Shown: one piece after another, positions 27,060-35,347 of the stretch
Layout of the letters: each line of letters opens with the position of its first letter
Position numbering within the stretch: position 1 is the first letter of the stretch
From: Nitrospira sp.
GTDB lineage: Bacteria; Nitrospirota; Nitrospiria; Nitrospirales; Nitrospiraceae
DNA: 64,000 nucleotides
Reading direction: 5' to 3'
Assembly: GCA_030123605.1 (NCBI GenBank)
Contig: CP126123.1
Span: 2,956,001-3,020,000 of the forward strand
Position numbers and translations under genes: made by a program
The notes under the pieces: model-generated
Told to the model about the DNA's origin: nothing
Database searches by the model: none
The model's input: the letters and a program-made list of their open reading frames with translations, nothing else

Positions 27060-28597
27060 GGCACGCTCCACAACACCGCGCCGTTGGTGTCGATGACCTG
27101 CGCGTGTCCGCTGTCCTGCACGGTGAGACGAGCGCCCGGATGGCCTGCCGAGCCGCTGCAGATGGGTAGGAACTGTCCCGCAGTCTCGTACATGCAGAAG
27201 TTGCCGTCGCTTTGCATGATCGCCTGGTAGATCCCTTGTCCCTCCGTTTGCGAGCACCACACCGTCTTGCCCGCCGAAACGAGACACAGGTTGCTGTTGC
27301 CGCCCAGGATCAGCTGGAACTGGATGTTGGGCGAGTACAGCGATTGATTGCCCGCCAACGACTCGCCCGGCGTCAACGTCGTCGGGATCGGGAATTGGTA
27401 GGCGGCCGCGCTGCCGCCCGGTACTCCAGGCGATCCGGGATCGCCCTGGCATTGACCGGCATCGACACCGGCCGCGCCGCCCCCGCCCGGTGCGCCCGGC
27501 GCATTGGCATAGCTATAGAAGCCACTGCTCGGCACGCTGCCAGAACGGATCGATGCGATGCCGATCGACGGTCCGCCGTTGCCGCCGGCGCCGCCGCTGT
27601 TTGCGCCGCCTCCGAGACCGAACGACGGCCCGGCCTGCCCGGCGCCACCGATGCCGCCGCCGCCCGCGATGATGCGGTTGAACTCGTTGGCAGCGGTGGT
27701 CACGGTCGTCGAGTTCACGAGCAACAGGCCGATCGATGCGCCGCCCTGTTGCCCGCCGACGCCGCCAGGCCCGGTCTCTTGTCCACCGGCGCCGGCGCCG
27801 CCGATGCCGGACACCCAGTTGAAGCTGCCAAGGTCGACGTGACCCCACAGTGAGTCGCTGGCCGCGCCACCGGGTGTGTAGCAGACATCAGTGGAGCTGC
27901 GCACTGCAGCCGGCGACTGCACAGGAGGACGACTGGCGCCGGGGCCGCCTTTGCCCGCGACGAACACCGTTCGGCCCAGCGTGACGCTTGCATTGCCCGC
28001 CGTCATCGCGATGCTGGCAGTGCCGTTGGCGGCCTCATCCTTGGCGATGACGACCAATCCTGAGACAGTGACATTGACCGCATCGGCACTGATCGCCGGC
28101 GTGCCGGGCGCGGGGCTCGCCTGGATCGTCGTGCGGTACTTGCGATCCGGCTCGCCGTCGAATAGGCAACTGCCGTAGAGACTGACTCCGCCCTTCAGGT
28201 CGATCGTCTCGGTCGTCTGATACAGGCCGTGCTGCAACACGATCGCCTGATAGCCGAAGGTGTCGGCCACGGTAAGGGCGAACGCGATCGTCTTGCAGGG
28301 CCCACCGGACCCGTAAGCGCCGCACATCCCTTCGTCGCTGCCTTGCGGCGACACGTACAGCGCACGCAGCGCCGCGACGTCCACGCCGGGGCAGACGGCT
28401 GCCGGTGGCGCGCCGATGCGCGGGCGCGGCTGCCTGGTTGCCGAGCCTTCGGCGCACCCAGCCATGAGGCAGGTGAAGGCGAGAAGGATGCCGACCATCT
28501 TTGCCAGGTCGGCGCTAACGTATGCCGCCGGATCGTGCATGGGTGTCGCAGCGGAGCGGCTTTTTATGGTGCGCTCATGTGCGTTGTTCTTGTTCAT
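27056..28597 (-). CDS. Lipoprotein with beta-helix, Gly-rich and B-lectin domains
   Basis: This protein of about 513 residues has a lipobox-like LLAFTCLMAGC, so it should be membrane-anchored. A DUF1565-like beta-helix start (LYVSPQGSDEGMCG, GGPCKTIAFAL, LKGGVSLYGSCLFDG) is followed by a long Gly-rich stretch (IIAGGGGIGGAGQAGPSFG and similar, about residues 290-400) and a bulb-type mannose-binding lectin domain (last about 110 residues: LGGNSNLCLV, IMQSDGNFCMYE, VIDTNGAVLWSVP). The lectin repeats predict binding of mannose-like sugars. The start is uncertain (28597, 28540 or 28498; the last gives the tidiest lipoprotein signal). It is coupled to the pentapeptide-repeat gene. Confidence 0.82.
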   Translation of the reverse strand: MNKNNAHERTIKSRSAATPMHDPAAYVSADLAKMVGILLAFTCLMAGCAEGSATRQPRPRIGAPPAAVCPGVDVAALRALYVSPQGSDEGMCGAYGSGGPCKTIAFALTVADTFGYQAIVLQHGLYQTTETIDLKGGVSLYGSCLFDGEPDRKYRTTIQASPAPGTPAISADAVNVTVSGLVVIAKDEAANGTASIAMTAGNASVTLGRTVFVAGKGGPGASRPPVQSPAAVRSSTDVCYTPGGAASDSLWGHVDLGSFNWVSGIGGAGAGGQETGPGGVGGQQGGASIGLLLVNSTTVTTAANEFNRIIAGGGGIGGAGQAGPSFGLGGGANSGGAGGNGGPSIGIASIRSGSVPSSGFYSYANAPGAPGGGGAAGVDAGQCQGDPGSPGVPGGSAAAYQFPIPTTLTPGESLAGNQSLYSPNIQFQLILGGNSNLCLVSAGKTVWCSQTEGQGIYQAIMQSDGNFCMYETAGQFLPICSGSAGHPGARLTVQDSGHAQVIDTNGAVLWSVP

Positions 28598-28920
28598 CCC
28601 GGATTCCGCAGTTGAAGGTAGGGTGGTGCATGCGGAGGGGTGGCTATCGTCAACGCAACGGTTCGTTCCGACGAGCCCGGGGTTGGGTTCTTCTTCGACG
28701 AGCTCCCATTCCGGTTGCGCCGCAATGGGCAGCCCGTACGCCTCCCAGGGCGATAAACCGAATAGCTCCCAGAACAATTGCGCATTGGCCAGGAAGCCAC
28801 CGATCGACTGCTCATTGAGCACGTTCCGGCACGAAGGGAGCGCGTGGATGTTCACGTGCTGCGGTTCCAGGTGAAGCCGAGCAATTGGTTGTGCCAGCCG
28901 GTTACCGGGTAGTCGTTGAA
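28598..28920 (-). other. Coding-like intergenic stretch without an assignable gene
   Basis: After the serine-hydrolase TAG, 22 in-frame codons with normal high-GC third positions continue (FNDYPVTGWHNQLLG and so on) to a TGA at 28852. In another frame, from about 28890 to 28598, an open frame runs into the lectin lipoprotein (IHALPSCRNVLNEQSIGGF, LFGLSPWEAYGLP). Neither has a ribosome site. They may be remnants of a lost gene or an unusual N-terminal extension; I cannot decide. Confidence 0.4.
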
Positions 28921-30642
28921 CTACTTACCCATTGTCCGTGTGAACATGCCCAATCCCTCTCGGTTTAAATTCTCAACGGTCACGCCGATTGCCTTGCCGT
29001 TCCCGCCTATGCGGAACGTGACGCCGCTCAAGCCGACCGCATTCTCACCCGCGGTGTCATAGTAAAACGTGTCGCGGTCATAGTGCGTCAGTGGATACGC
29101 TGACATTTTCGGCCCCTGGTGCATCACGAGCGTGTCGTCCTGTACGCCGATTTCGAGCTTGCCGTAGAAAGCGGCCTCGTAGGTGCCGACATAGACGGCG
29201 TTTGGTAGGGCAGGCGAAGACGATCGGGGTGCTTTGGCGTAGTCAATGGGGCTGCGTCCTTCTTTGGCCATCTCCTCAAAGATCGGTTGAAGAAAAGCGA
29301 ACCAATCGCGCCGCACCTTGCCGTAGGTGGCTAAGTCGAGGAAGCTCAACGCCAGCGCTTCCGGTACACCAATCGGCTGCGCGTTGGTCAGGACGACAAT
29401 ACCCAGCCGGTCGGCCGGCACGAGGTTGACCACCGTCGCGGCGCCCAAGGCAAACGCGCCCGAATGGCCCAGCCTGACCCGCCCCAACTCGTCGTAATCC
29501 ACATTCCACCCTAACCCGTAGAAGCCATATCGTTCTGCGGCCGACTGTATGGGCAGAGGCTTCCTCACCATATGAGGACGATACGTTTCCGCCAACGCCT
29601 CTGCCGGGACAATGGGTTGACCATTGAAAGTGCCGTTGTTCAGATGCAGGCGTATCCACCGGGCCATGTCGTTGACGCTTGAGCTCGCGCCGCCCGCCGG
29701 CGATTGAACGTCGGGCTTGCGCTGATATTTGGCTACCCATCGACCGTCCATCCACACATGGCTGCGCGCGCGATTCGTCCGGGCCAGGAAGTCGGACAGG
29801 CGCGAGCTTGTGGACCCCATACCCAATCGTTTGTAGAGCCGTTCCTCGGAAACCTCTTCCCAGGGCTTACCGGCAGTGTTGGCGGCGGCGATGGCCCCTT
29901 CGGTCAGGCCGAAATTCGTATAGGCATACTGCGAGCGAAAGTCGTTCTTGGTGGGAACAAAGCGGAGACGGCGTAAGACCTCCGTGCGGTCGTACTCCAT
30001 GTCCTCCAGCAAGTCACCCGCGTGTTCAGGCAACCCGCTCCGATGTGAATACGTGTCACGGATCGTGAGTGCAGTTGTCACGAAAGGCTCATGCATGTGA
30101 AAGCCGGGATCGTGATCGATGACACGATCGTCCCATGTCACCACGCCGTCCGCGACCAACCCGGCAATCACTGTCGAACCGATCGGCTTGGAGACCGAGG
30201 CGAGTTGAAACACGGTGTCCGGGTCCACGGCCTCCGGCTTGTCTATTTCGCGCATACCGAAACCCTTGGCATAGACGACCTGATCATTGTATGTCACCGC
30301 AATGGCTAGGCCCGGTATGCCTGTCTTCTTGAGGAGACCTGTGGTCAACTTCTCCAGTTCGGGCAACGCCGTCTTCACCCTGTCCGGAGTGACCCCAGGC
30401 ACTGCAGAGTCTTCGGTCCGCTCCGAGCTGTTGCGGACTTGTGCGTCAATGGGAAGGGACGAAGCCGGACGATCCGCTGCGCACCCTGCCAGGGAGAAGC
30501 CTCCCACGAGGGGGGCGAGCACGCCGATCGCGCTGGGAGCCAAACGCAGCGCAGTTACCACGGTAGCAGCAGCGGCTGAATCGAGGAGGGCGGCGCCGAA
30601 CGCGGAGCTGACTCTATGGACCGTACGTATGTTGTTGAGCAT
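28921..30642 (-). CDS. Serine hydrolase lipoprotein (beta-lactamase/class C-like)
   Basis: This 573-residue protein has a long signal peptide ending in a clean lipobox, SLAGC (Cys54). The penicillin-binding/class C beta-lactamase-like domain (about 90-440) has the SxxK nucleophile Ser149-V-S-Lys152, the YxN element YTN in QYAYTNFG, and HSG in RLGHSGAF. A C-terminal DUF3471-like beta domain follows (about 480-573). Such proteins are esterases, peptidases or D-Ala-D-Ala-type enzymes; substrate cannot be read. It is the promoter-proximal gene of the minus-strand exported block. ATG at 30750 is an alternative start. Confidence 0.85.
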   Translation of the reverse strand: MLNNIRTVHRVSSAFGAALLDSAAAATVVTALRLAPSAIGVLAPLVGGFSLAGCAADRPASSLPIDAQVRNSSERTEDSAVPGVTPDRVKTALPELEKLTTGLLKKTGIPGLAIAVTYNDQVVYAKGFGMREIDKPEAVDPDTVFQLASVSKPIGSTVIAGLVADGVVTWDDRVIDHDPGFHMHEPFVTTALTIRDTYSHRSGLPEHAGDLLEDMEYDRTEVLRRLRFVPTKNDFRSQYAYTNFGLTEGAIAAANTAGKPWEEVSEERLYKRLGMGSTSSRLSDFLARTNRARSHVWMDGRWVAKYQRKPDVQSPAGGASSSVNDMARWIRLHLNNGTFNGQPIVPAEALAETYRPHMVRKPLPIQSAAERYGFYGLGWNVDYDELGRVRLGHSGAFALGAATVVNLVPADRLGIVVLTNAQPIGVPEALALSFLDLATYGKVRRDWFAFLQPIFEEMAKEGRSPIDYAKAPRSSSPALPNAVYVGTYEAAFYGKLEIGVQDDTLVMHQGPKMSAYPLTHYDRDTFYYDTAGENAVGLSGVTFRIGGNGKAIGVTVENLNREGLGMFTRTMGK

Positions 30643-31001
30643 GGTACGCCATGCTCCCAGAAATCGTCGTGATCGGGCTTGTTCTAGGCATTTCCACCTG
30701 CCGAGGTTCCAGGTGAAGGTGGAGGAATGGGTCGTCGTTAGGAAAGGTGCCATGTTGTTTGCAGACCCAGGAAGGGGAGTCCGACGAGATGTCTCTAATG
30801 CCCATGGTCTGCCGTCAGAGACTCCGGTTCGCCGGATAATTGCGCATAATACGTAGATTATGTCAAGGTGTTCGACGGCCGGTGCGTTCGGGCAGGGAGC
30901 TTCCTTGGATCGAACGGAGTGGAGTGCCCGGCATCCCCTTCGAAGCCGCGGTTTGCGGCCGGAAGATACATCCATTCGCAGGGTTCATCCGTAGAGTGAG
31001 C
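30643..31001. other. Divergent intergenic region between serine hydrolase and patatin genes
   Basis: I see no gene here. It must carry promoters for both neighbours. The main visible signal is the dyad at 30845-30862, listed separately. Confidence 0.5.
30845..30862. promoter_or_regulatory. Inverted repeat CATAAT-N6-ATTATG in a divergent promoter region
   Basis: CATAAT (30845-30850), ACGTAG, ATTATG (30857-30862) form a perfect 6-bp dyad in the only AT-rich patch between two divergent genes. It could be an operator, or each arm could act as a -10 box for one direction. Confidence 0.4.
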
Positions 31002-32243
31002 ATGAGGATGTTTCAGAACGTTCGCATCGGTCAGCTGCTGCTCATCGGTTTGTTCGCGATCGCCTCTGCTTCCTGCGCCTCGCTCGGCCCTCAACCGATG
31101 GCCCCGATCTCGACAGCTGTCGCCAAGACCAGGGCCACTCTACGGTTGGACGCCAAAGAATTGGCCGACGGACGATTCATCGGATTGGCGTTTTCCGGCG
31201 GAGGGAGCCGCGCAGCCGTCTTCGGCGCGGCGGTGATGAAGGAATTCGACCGAGCCGGCCTATTGCAGCGGATCGATGTGTTGTCGGCCGTATCGGGAGG
31301 AGCGCTGCCCGCCGCTGCCTACGCGCTCGAGGGCTACCGCGAGTTCAATTTTCAAAACGGGTTTGTGGAGCAGGTCGGCCGCGATTTTCAGCGGGCGATG
31401 TTGGGGCCCTGGTATGCCGTTCCGCAGAACGCGTTGCGATATGTTCTGACCGACAGGATTCCCGCCGAGCAGGTGATCCGGGTGTTGGACGACAAGCTGT
31501 TCGGCGGCGCGACCTTTGCGGACTTGAATTCCTCGAAACCGATCCTCCTGCTGAACGCGACCGATGCCCTCACCGGTGAGCCGTTCGTCATCTCGGATGA
31601 ACGCTTTGCGGAGCTGGGTTTGCCGTTGGCGCCATTCAGTATCGCCCGAGCCGTCTACATGTCCGCCGCCTATCCCGGTGTGTTGGAACCGCTGGCTATT
31701 TCTTACGGCGCGACCGGAGCCGACCGAACCGATCGTCCGCCCCTGCTGGCTTACGACGGCGGCGCTGCGGACAATCTCGGGATCCGAACCCTGATGCAGG
31801 TGCTGGATGACACGCTGTCCCAGCGATCGATGCAGGACCTGTTTCCTCGGGGTTGCCTGGTCATCTCCGTCGATGCAACCGGCAGACAGAGGAATGAGGC
31901 CCGTACGCCCCTTTCCGCCGCCGCGGCCCTGCTCAGAGGCCATCGACGGAACGTGTTGGAACTGGCCGGCATTCCCGTTTCGCAGCAGGACGTGGTCATG
32001 TTCGGCAGTTTCCGCGTAGGCCGGGACGGAACCGGCGGCTCCTGTCGCTTCTGGCACCTGGCCTTGCGCCAGCTGCCGGACAGCGATCCGTTGGGTGAGC
32101 GGGTCACGCACATCAAGACGAATCTCGGGTTGTCGGCGGACGACCAGGCTTCGTTGGTCGAGGCGGCGGCGCGTCTCGTGGCAAGAGGCCGAGCGGACAT
32201 GCTTCGAACGGAAGGCTGGGCGTCGTTCACGGAATCTCCATAG
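31002..32243 (+). CDS. Patatin-like phospholipase, exported
   Basis: This 413-residue protein has a signal peptide, LLLIGLFAIASASC, probably lipoprotein type (Cys about 25). The patatin domain shows the oxyanion loop LAFSGGGSRAA, the nucleophile region VLSAVSGGAL (Ser in AVSGG), and the catalytic Asp in AYDGGAADNLG. Patatin enzymes use a Ser-Asp dyad to hydrolyse acyl chains from phospholipids. An envelope position fits outer-membrane lipid turnover. ATG at 31008 is an alternative start. It is followed 17 bp later by an NAD-binding gene on the same strand. Confidence 0.86.
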   Translation: MRMFQNVRIGQLLLIGLFAIASASCASLGPQPMAPISTAVAKTRATLRLDAKELADGRFIGLAFSGGGSRAAVFGAAVMKEFDRAGLLQRIDVLSAVSGGALPAAAYALEGYREFNFQNGFVEQVGRDFQRAMLGPWYAVPQNALRYVLTDRIPAEQVIRVLDDKLFGGATFADLNSSKPILLLNATDALTGEPFVISDERFAELGLPLAPFSIARAVYMSAAYPGVLEPLAISYGATGADRTDRPPLLAYDGGAADNLGIRTLMQVLDDTLSQRSMQDLFPRGCLVISVDATGRQRNEARTPLSAAAALLRGHRRNVLELAGIPVSQQDVVMFGSFRVGRDGTGGSCRFWHLALRQLPDSDPLGERVTHIKTNLGLSADDQASLVEAAARLVARGRADMLRTEGWASFTESP

Positions 32244-32260
32244 GCGCAATCTTCACCTCC

Positions 32261-32932
32261 ATGACCGAACCAACCCATATCCGCCGCATCTTCGTCACCG
32301 GCGCGACCGGCTATTTGGGGACTCGTCTTATCCCCTTGTTGATCGAACGGGGGCATCAGGTCACTGCTTTGACCAGGCAAGAATCCATCAGACGAGTCCC
32401 GACCGGTTGCCGGGTCGCGGTCGGTAACCCGTTCGACGCCGACAGTTTTCTCCTGTTCCTACGTGGGAACGACACGTTGGTGCAGCTGGTCGGAGCCCCG
32501 AAGCCTTCGCCCTGGAAGGGACCTCAATTTCATGCGATCGACGGGCCCTCCGCGCTGGCCGCGATTCGGGCGGCAACGGCAGCTCGTATTCGGCATTTCG
32601 TTTACGTCAGTGTCGCCCATCCGGCTCCCATCATGCAGGACTACATCGAGGTTCGTACCGACTGCGAAGCCGCGATCGCCGAGGCTGGATTGGTCGCTAC
32701 GATCCTCCGGCCCTGGTATATTCTCGGTCCGGGCCATTGGTGGCCGCTGGCGTTACAGCCGGTCTACCGCTTGCTGGAACGGATCCCAGGCAAGCGCGAA
32801 GCAGCAATGAGGCTTGGTTTGGTGACGATCAACGAGATGCTTGCGGCCATGGTTTGGGCCATCGAACAGCCACCGGAGCGCAGGCGGGTGATCGAGGTCC
32901 CGGAGATCCGGCGGCTGGGCCGGGGTGATTGA
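32261..32932 (+). CDS. NAD(P)-binding atypical SDR (NmrA/complex-I-assembly-like)
   Basis: This 223-residue protein begins with the Rossmann motif FVTGATGYLG and continues as an atypical extended SDR (HFVYVSVAHPAPIMQDYIEVR, ATILRPWYILGPG). It has the hallmark of the NmrA/NDUFA9-like group: no classical YxxxK site, but an RPxxxxGPG block. Its substrate is unknown. The next gene starts at TGATG over its stop, so the two reductase-like genes are coupled, and the patatin-like gene precedes it by 17 bp. Confidence 0.82.
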   Translation: MTEPTHIRRIFVTGATGYLGTRLIPLLIERGHQVTALTRQESIRRVPTGCRVAVGNPFDADSFLLFLRGNDTLVQLVGAPKPSPWKGPQFHAIDGPSALAAIRAATAARIRHFVYVSVAHPAPIMQDYIEVRTDCEAAIAEAGLVATILRPWYILGPGHWWPLALQPVYRLLERIPGKREAAMRLGLVTINEMLAAMVWAIEQPPERRRVIEVPEIRRLGRGD

Positions 32933-33816
32933 TGAAACCGATTGCATTGATCACCGGCGCAGCCGGTCTCATCGGCTGGTATCTCGTCCGGAGCGCATCG
33001 CGATGGGCGCCGCAGTGGGAGGTCCGTGGTATCACCAGGGCCGAGGCGGACCTGACCGACCAGGCGCAGGTGAAGGCATGTTATCAACGGTATCATCCCG
33101 ATCTCGTCATCCATTGTGCGGCGTTGAGTCGGACGGGTGCCTGCGAGCAGGATCCGGCGTTGGCCAGGCGGATCAACGTCGAGGCGACCAGGCGGCTCGC
33201 CGATGTGGCCCGTGACATTCCGTTCGTGTTTCTCTCCAGCGATCAAGTCTTCGACGGTTCGAAGGCATGGTATGTCGAGACGGACAGGGTGAATCCGCTG
33301 AATGTGTACGGGCACACGAAGGCGGAAGCAGAGCAGGCCGTGTTACAGAATCCGGCCCATACGGTCATTCGTGTCGCCCTGACGGCCGGCGCCTCGCCGA
33401 CTCGCGACAGGAGTTTCATCGAGGACATGGTGCGGGTCGTTGCGAAGGGGCAGAGGCTGACGCTCTTCACCGATGAGTTTCGTTGTCCGATCCCGGCGGG
33501 AACTTTGGTACATGCCCTGTGGGAATTCGTCGCTCAGCCGCGCGCCGGTCTCTACCACCTGGGCGGCAGCGATCGACTGTCTCGATGGGAGATCGGCGAA
33601 CTGCTGGCGCGGCTGTATCCCGAACTCCGGTCCAAGATTCAACCTGGATCGGTGGCCGACTACCAGGGACCGCCTCGTCCACCCGACCTGTCGATGTGCA
33701 GCGACAAGATTCAAGCGCTCCTGTCCTTCCGTCTGCCAGGATTCCATCAGTGGGTGACGAAGGGCCCAAGAGCCTGTGACGATCCTTGGGACGAGCCGGC
33801 TAACGACTGTCGATAG
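32932..33816 (+). CDS. RmlD-like sugar-nucleotide (dTDP-4-dehydrorhamnose type) reductase
   Basis: This 294-residue extended SDR has ITGAAGLIGWYL at the N-terminus, HPDLVIHCAALSRTGACEQDP and VFLSSDQVFDGSKAWYVETD, which are the RmlD-type blocks, and the catalytic Tyr-x-x-x-Lys in NVYGHTKAEAE. RmlD reduces dTDP-4-keto-rhamnose; other members reduce related substrates or act as regulatory subunits (MAT2B). No other rhamnose-pathway gene is adjacent, so the exact substrate is open. ATG at 32932 overlaps the upstream stop. It is convergent with a cytochrome c gene, 1 bp apart. Confidence 0.83.
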   Translation: MKPIALITGAAGLIGWYLVRSASRWAPQWEVRGITRAEADLTDQAQVKACYQRYHPDLVIHCAALSRTGACEQDPALARRINVEATRRLADVARDIPFVFLSSDQVFDGSKAWYVETDRVNPLNVYGHTKAEAEQAVLQNPAHTVIRVALTAGASPTRDRSFIEDMVRVVAKGQRLTLFTDEFRCPIPAGTLVHALWEFVAQPRAGLYHLGGSDRLSRWEIGELLARLYPELRSKIQPGSVADYQGPPRPPDLSMCSDKIQALLSFRLPGFHQWVTKGPRACDDPWDEPANDCR

Positions 33817-33817
33817 A

Positions 33818-34174
33818 TTATTTGGGCAGCGTGCGAATGTACGCCAGCACATGGTGAATGTCGCGCTCGGAGAGGCGGCCTCTCCAGGACGGCATGTTCG
33901 GCTTGCCTTCGTGGATCGTCGCCAGGAGTTGGGAATCGGATTTCTTGCTGGTCGAGGGCGCCGTGAGGTCGGCCGGGTCCGGGCCAAGCAGCTTATACCC
34001 ATCCCCTCGGCCTTGCGGTCCATGACAGCCGGCGCAGTACTTGCCGAAGAGGCGTTTTCCCTTGGCGAGGTCGTCGGCATTCGGCAGGGCCTCCCCCTTC
34101 GCACCGCCCTGTACCGGTACAACACAAGCGATCACCATCAGGACAACCAGCATTCGGACAGAGCCCATGGTCAT
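33818..34174 (-). CDS. Periplasmic class I cytochrome c
   Basis: This 118-residue protein has a signal peptide (MLVVLMVIACVVPVQGGAKG) and one haem-binding site KYCAGCH (residues 46-51), with the likely axial Met in KPNMPSWRG and a C-terminal helix DIHHVLAYIRTL. It is a small electron carrier of the c551/cytochrome c6-like group in the periplasm. AGAGGTG precedes the ATG at 34174. It is transcribed alone, divergent from the DUF1295 gene. Its electron partners are not in this window. Confidence 0.88.
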   Translation of the reverse strand: MTMGSVRMLVVLMVIACVVPVQGGAKGEALPNADDLAKGKRLFGKYCAGCHGPQGRGDGYKLLGPDPADLTAPSTSKKSDSQLLATIHEGKPNMPSWRGRLSERDIHHVLAYIRTLPK

Positions 34175-34271
34175 GACAACACCTCTGGTTCAACGAGCCT
34201 CTTCTTGTCACGCGACTTCTCGTGAATCATAACGTCGTGCGGACGGCAATGCCATCCGGCATCAGCCTCCC

Positions 34272-34300
34272 TTCGCCGATCGACGCGGTCATAGTACAAT
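34272..34300 (+). promoter_or_regulatory. Promoter immediately before the DUF1295 gene
   Basis: TTCGCC (34272-34277), a 17-bp spacer and TACAAT (34295-34300) end only 9 nt before the ATG. No ribosome binding site is present, so the transcript is probably leaderless or nearly so. Confidence 0.45.
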
Positions 34301-34309
34301 CAATCGGCC

Positions 34310-35104
34310 ATGGATCCACTCAGTCTTCTCGTCACCGCCTGGGCAGCCTCGGCGTTGCTCATGGTCTTGCTCTGGATCGTGCAACGCCGATTGCGCAACG
34401 CCGCCGTCGCAGATGTGGGCTGGTGTTACGGGCTGACGGCGGTTGTGTGGTGGTATGCCGCCTCCGTCCCGGGAGAACCGGCCAGGCAGCTGTTGGTCGT
34501 CCTGATGGTGTTCCTCTACGCGGCCCGCCTAGGCACCCATGTACTCATCGACCGAGTCTGGAACAAGTCCGAAGACGGACGGTACCGGGCGCTACGCCTC
34601 CGGTGGGGTGAGCAGGAACCAGCGCGGATGTTTTGGTATTTTCAACTCCAGGCTGCCGCCATCGCGCTCTTTTCCCTTCCTCCGCTGGTCGTCATGCAGA
34701 ATCCCCATCCGCCGTTTCATTTCTGGGACCTGGCCGGATTTCTCCTCTGGGCCGTCGCCGTGGCGGGAGAGACGGTCGCGGACCGGCAGCTTGCGACCTT
34801 CCGGAGCAAGCCGTGGAACAGGGATCGCGTCTGTCGGGTCGGCCTCTGGCGCTATTCGCGTCATCCCAATTATTTCTTCGAATGGCTGCATTGGTGGAGT
34901 TATGTGCTGATGGGGTTGGCGAGCCCTGTGGGAAATTGGAGCCTGACCCTGATCGGTCCGATCGCAATGGGATGGGCCCTGTTGAAGGTTACGGGCATTC
35001 CCTGGACCGAGGCCCACACCATGACGACCCGCAGTGAAGACTATGCGATCTATCAACGTACGACGAACGCCTTTTTCCCTTGGTTCCCGCGTCGGCCTGG
35101 GTGA
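34310..35104 (+). CDS. DUF1295 membrane protein (steroid 5-alpha-reductase-like)
   Basis: This 264-residue integral membrane protein has six or seven helices and the DUF1295 pattern: VADVGWCYGL, RLGTHVLIDRVWNKSEDGRY, and the conserved FRSKPWNRDRVCRVGLWRYSRHPNYFFEWLHW block split across residues 165-195. It belongs to the ICMT/steroid-reductase-like superfamily, suggesting an NADPH-dependent enzyme acting on lipids. The start at 34310 has no ribosome site and a -10 box nine bases upstream. Confidence 0.86.
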   Translation: MDPLSLLVTAWAASALLMVLLWIVQRRLRNAAVADVGWCYGLTAVVWWYAASVPGEPARQLLVVLMVFLYAARLGTHVLIDRVWNKSEDGRYRALRLRWGEQEPARMFWYFQLQAAAIALFSLPPLVVMQNPHPPFHFWDLAGFLLWAVAVAGETVADRQLATFRSKPWNRDRVCRVGLWRYSRHPNYFFEWLHWWSYVLMGLASPVGNWSLTLIGPIAMGWALLKVTGIPWTEAHTMTTRSEDYAIYQRTTNAFFPWFPRRPG

Positions 35105-35108
35105 ACGA

Positions 35109-35333
35109 CTAAGGTTTGTCGGCGAGTTGCGCCAGTCTTGTCCTGGCGGTCTCTGCGACGGGGCTGTCGGGGTAACGGCGAAGGATCTCTTCGTACAGTT
35201 CCTTGGCGTGGGCCCGGTTATTCTGGCGTTCTTCGAACCGGGCGGTTTCGAGCAGTTGCGTCGCTTGGTCTGGGCCGCAGGCCGATCCTATCAACAGCAG
35301 CGTGCGGACGATCCAGGCGGAGGTTCGGTTCAT
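35109..35333 (-). CDS. Small TPR-like lipoprotein
   Basis: This 74-residue protein has a lipoprotein-type signal (RTLLLIGSACG, Cys near 20) and a single TPR-like helix pair (AKELYEEILRRYPDSPVAETARTRLAQL). Such short proteins look like YbgF/outer-membrane assembly TPR tails. ATG at 35333 is the natural start. It lies 14 bp downstream of the HTH/Zn-ribbon gene on the same strand and is probably co-transcribed with it. Its end is 4 bp from the DUF1295 stop on the other strand. Confidence 0.7.
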   Translation of the reverse strand: MNRTSAWIVRTLLLIGSACGPDQATQLLETARFEERQNNRAHAKELYEEILRRYPDSPVAETARTRLAQLADKP

Positions 35334-35347
35334 GCTGCGGTTCCTTC

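Noticed and set aside
30643..30975. Longer serine-hydrolase start (30750 or 30975)
   Set aside because: The clean lipoprotein signal begins at 30642; the upstream residues are not signal-like.
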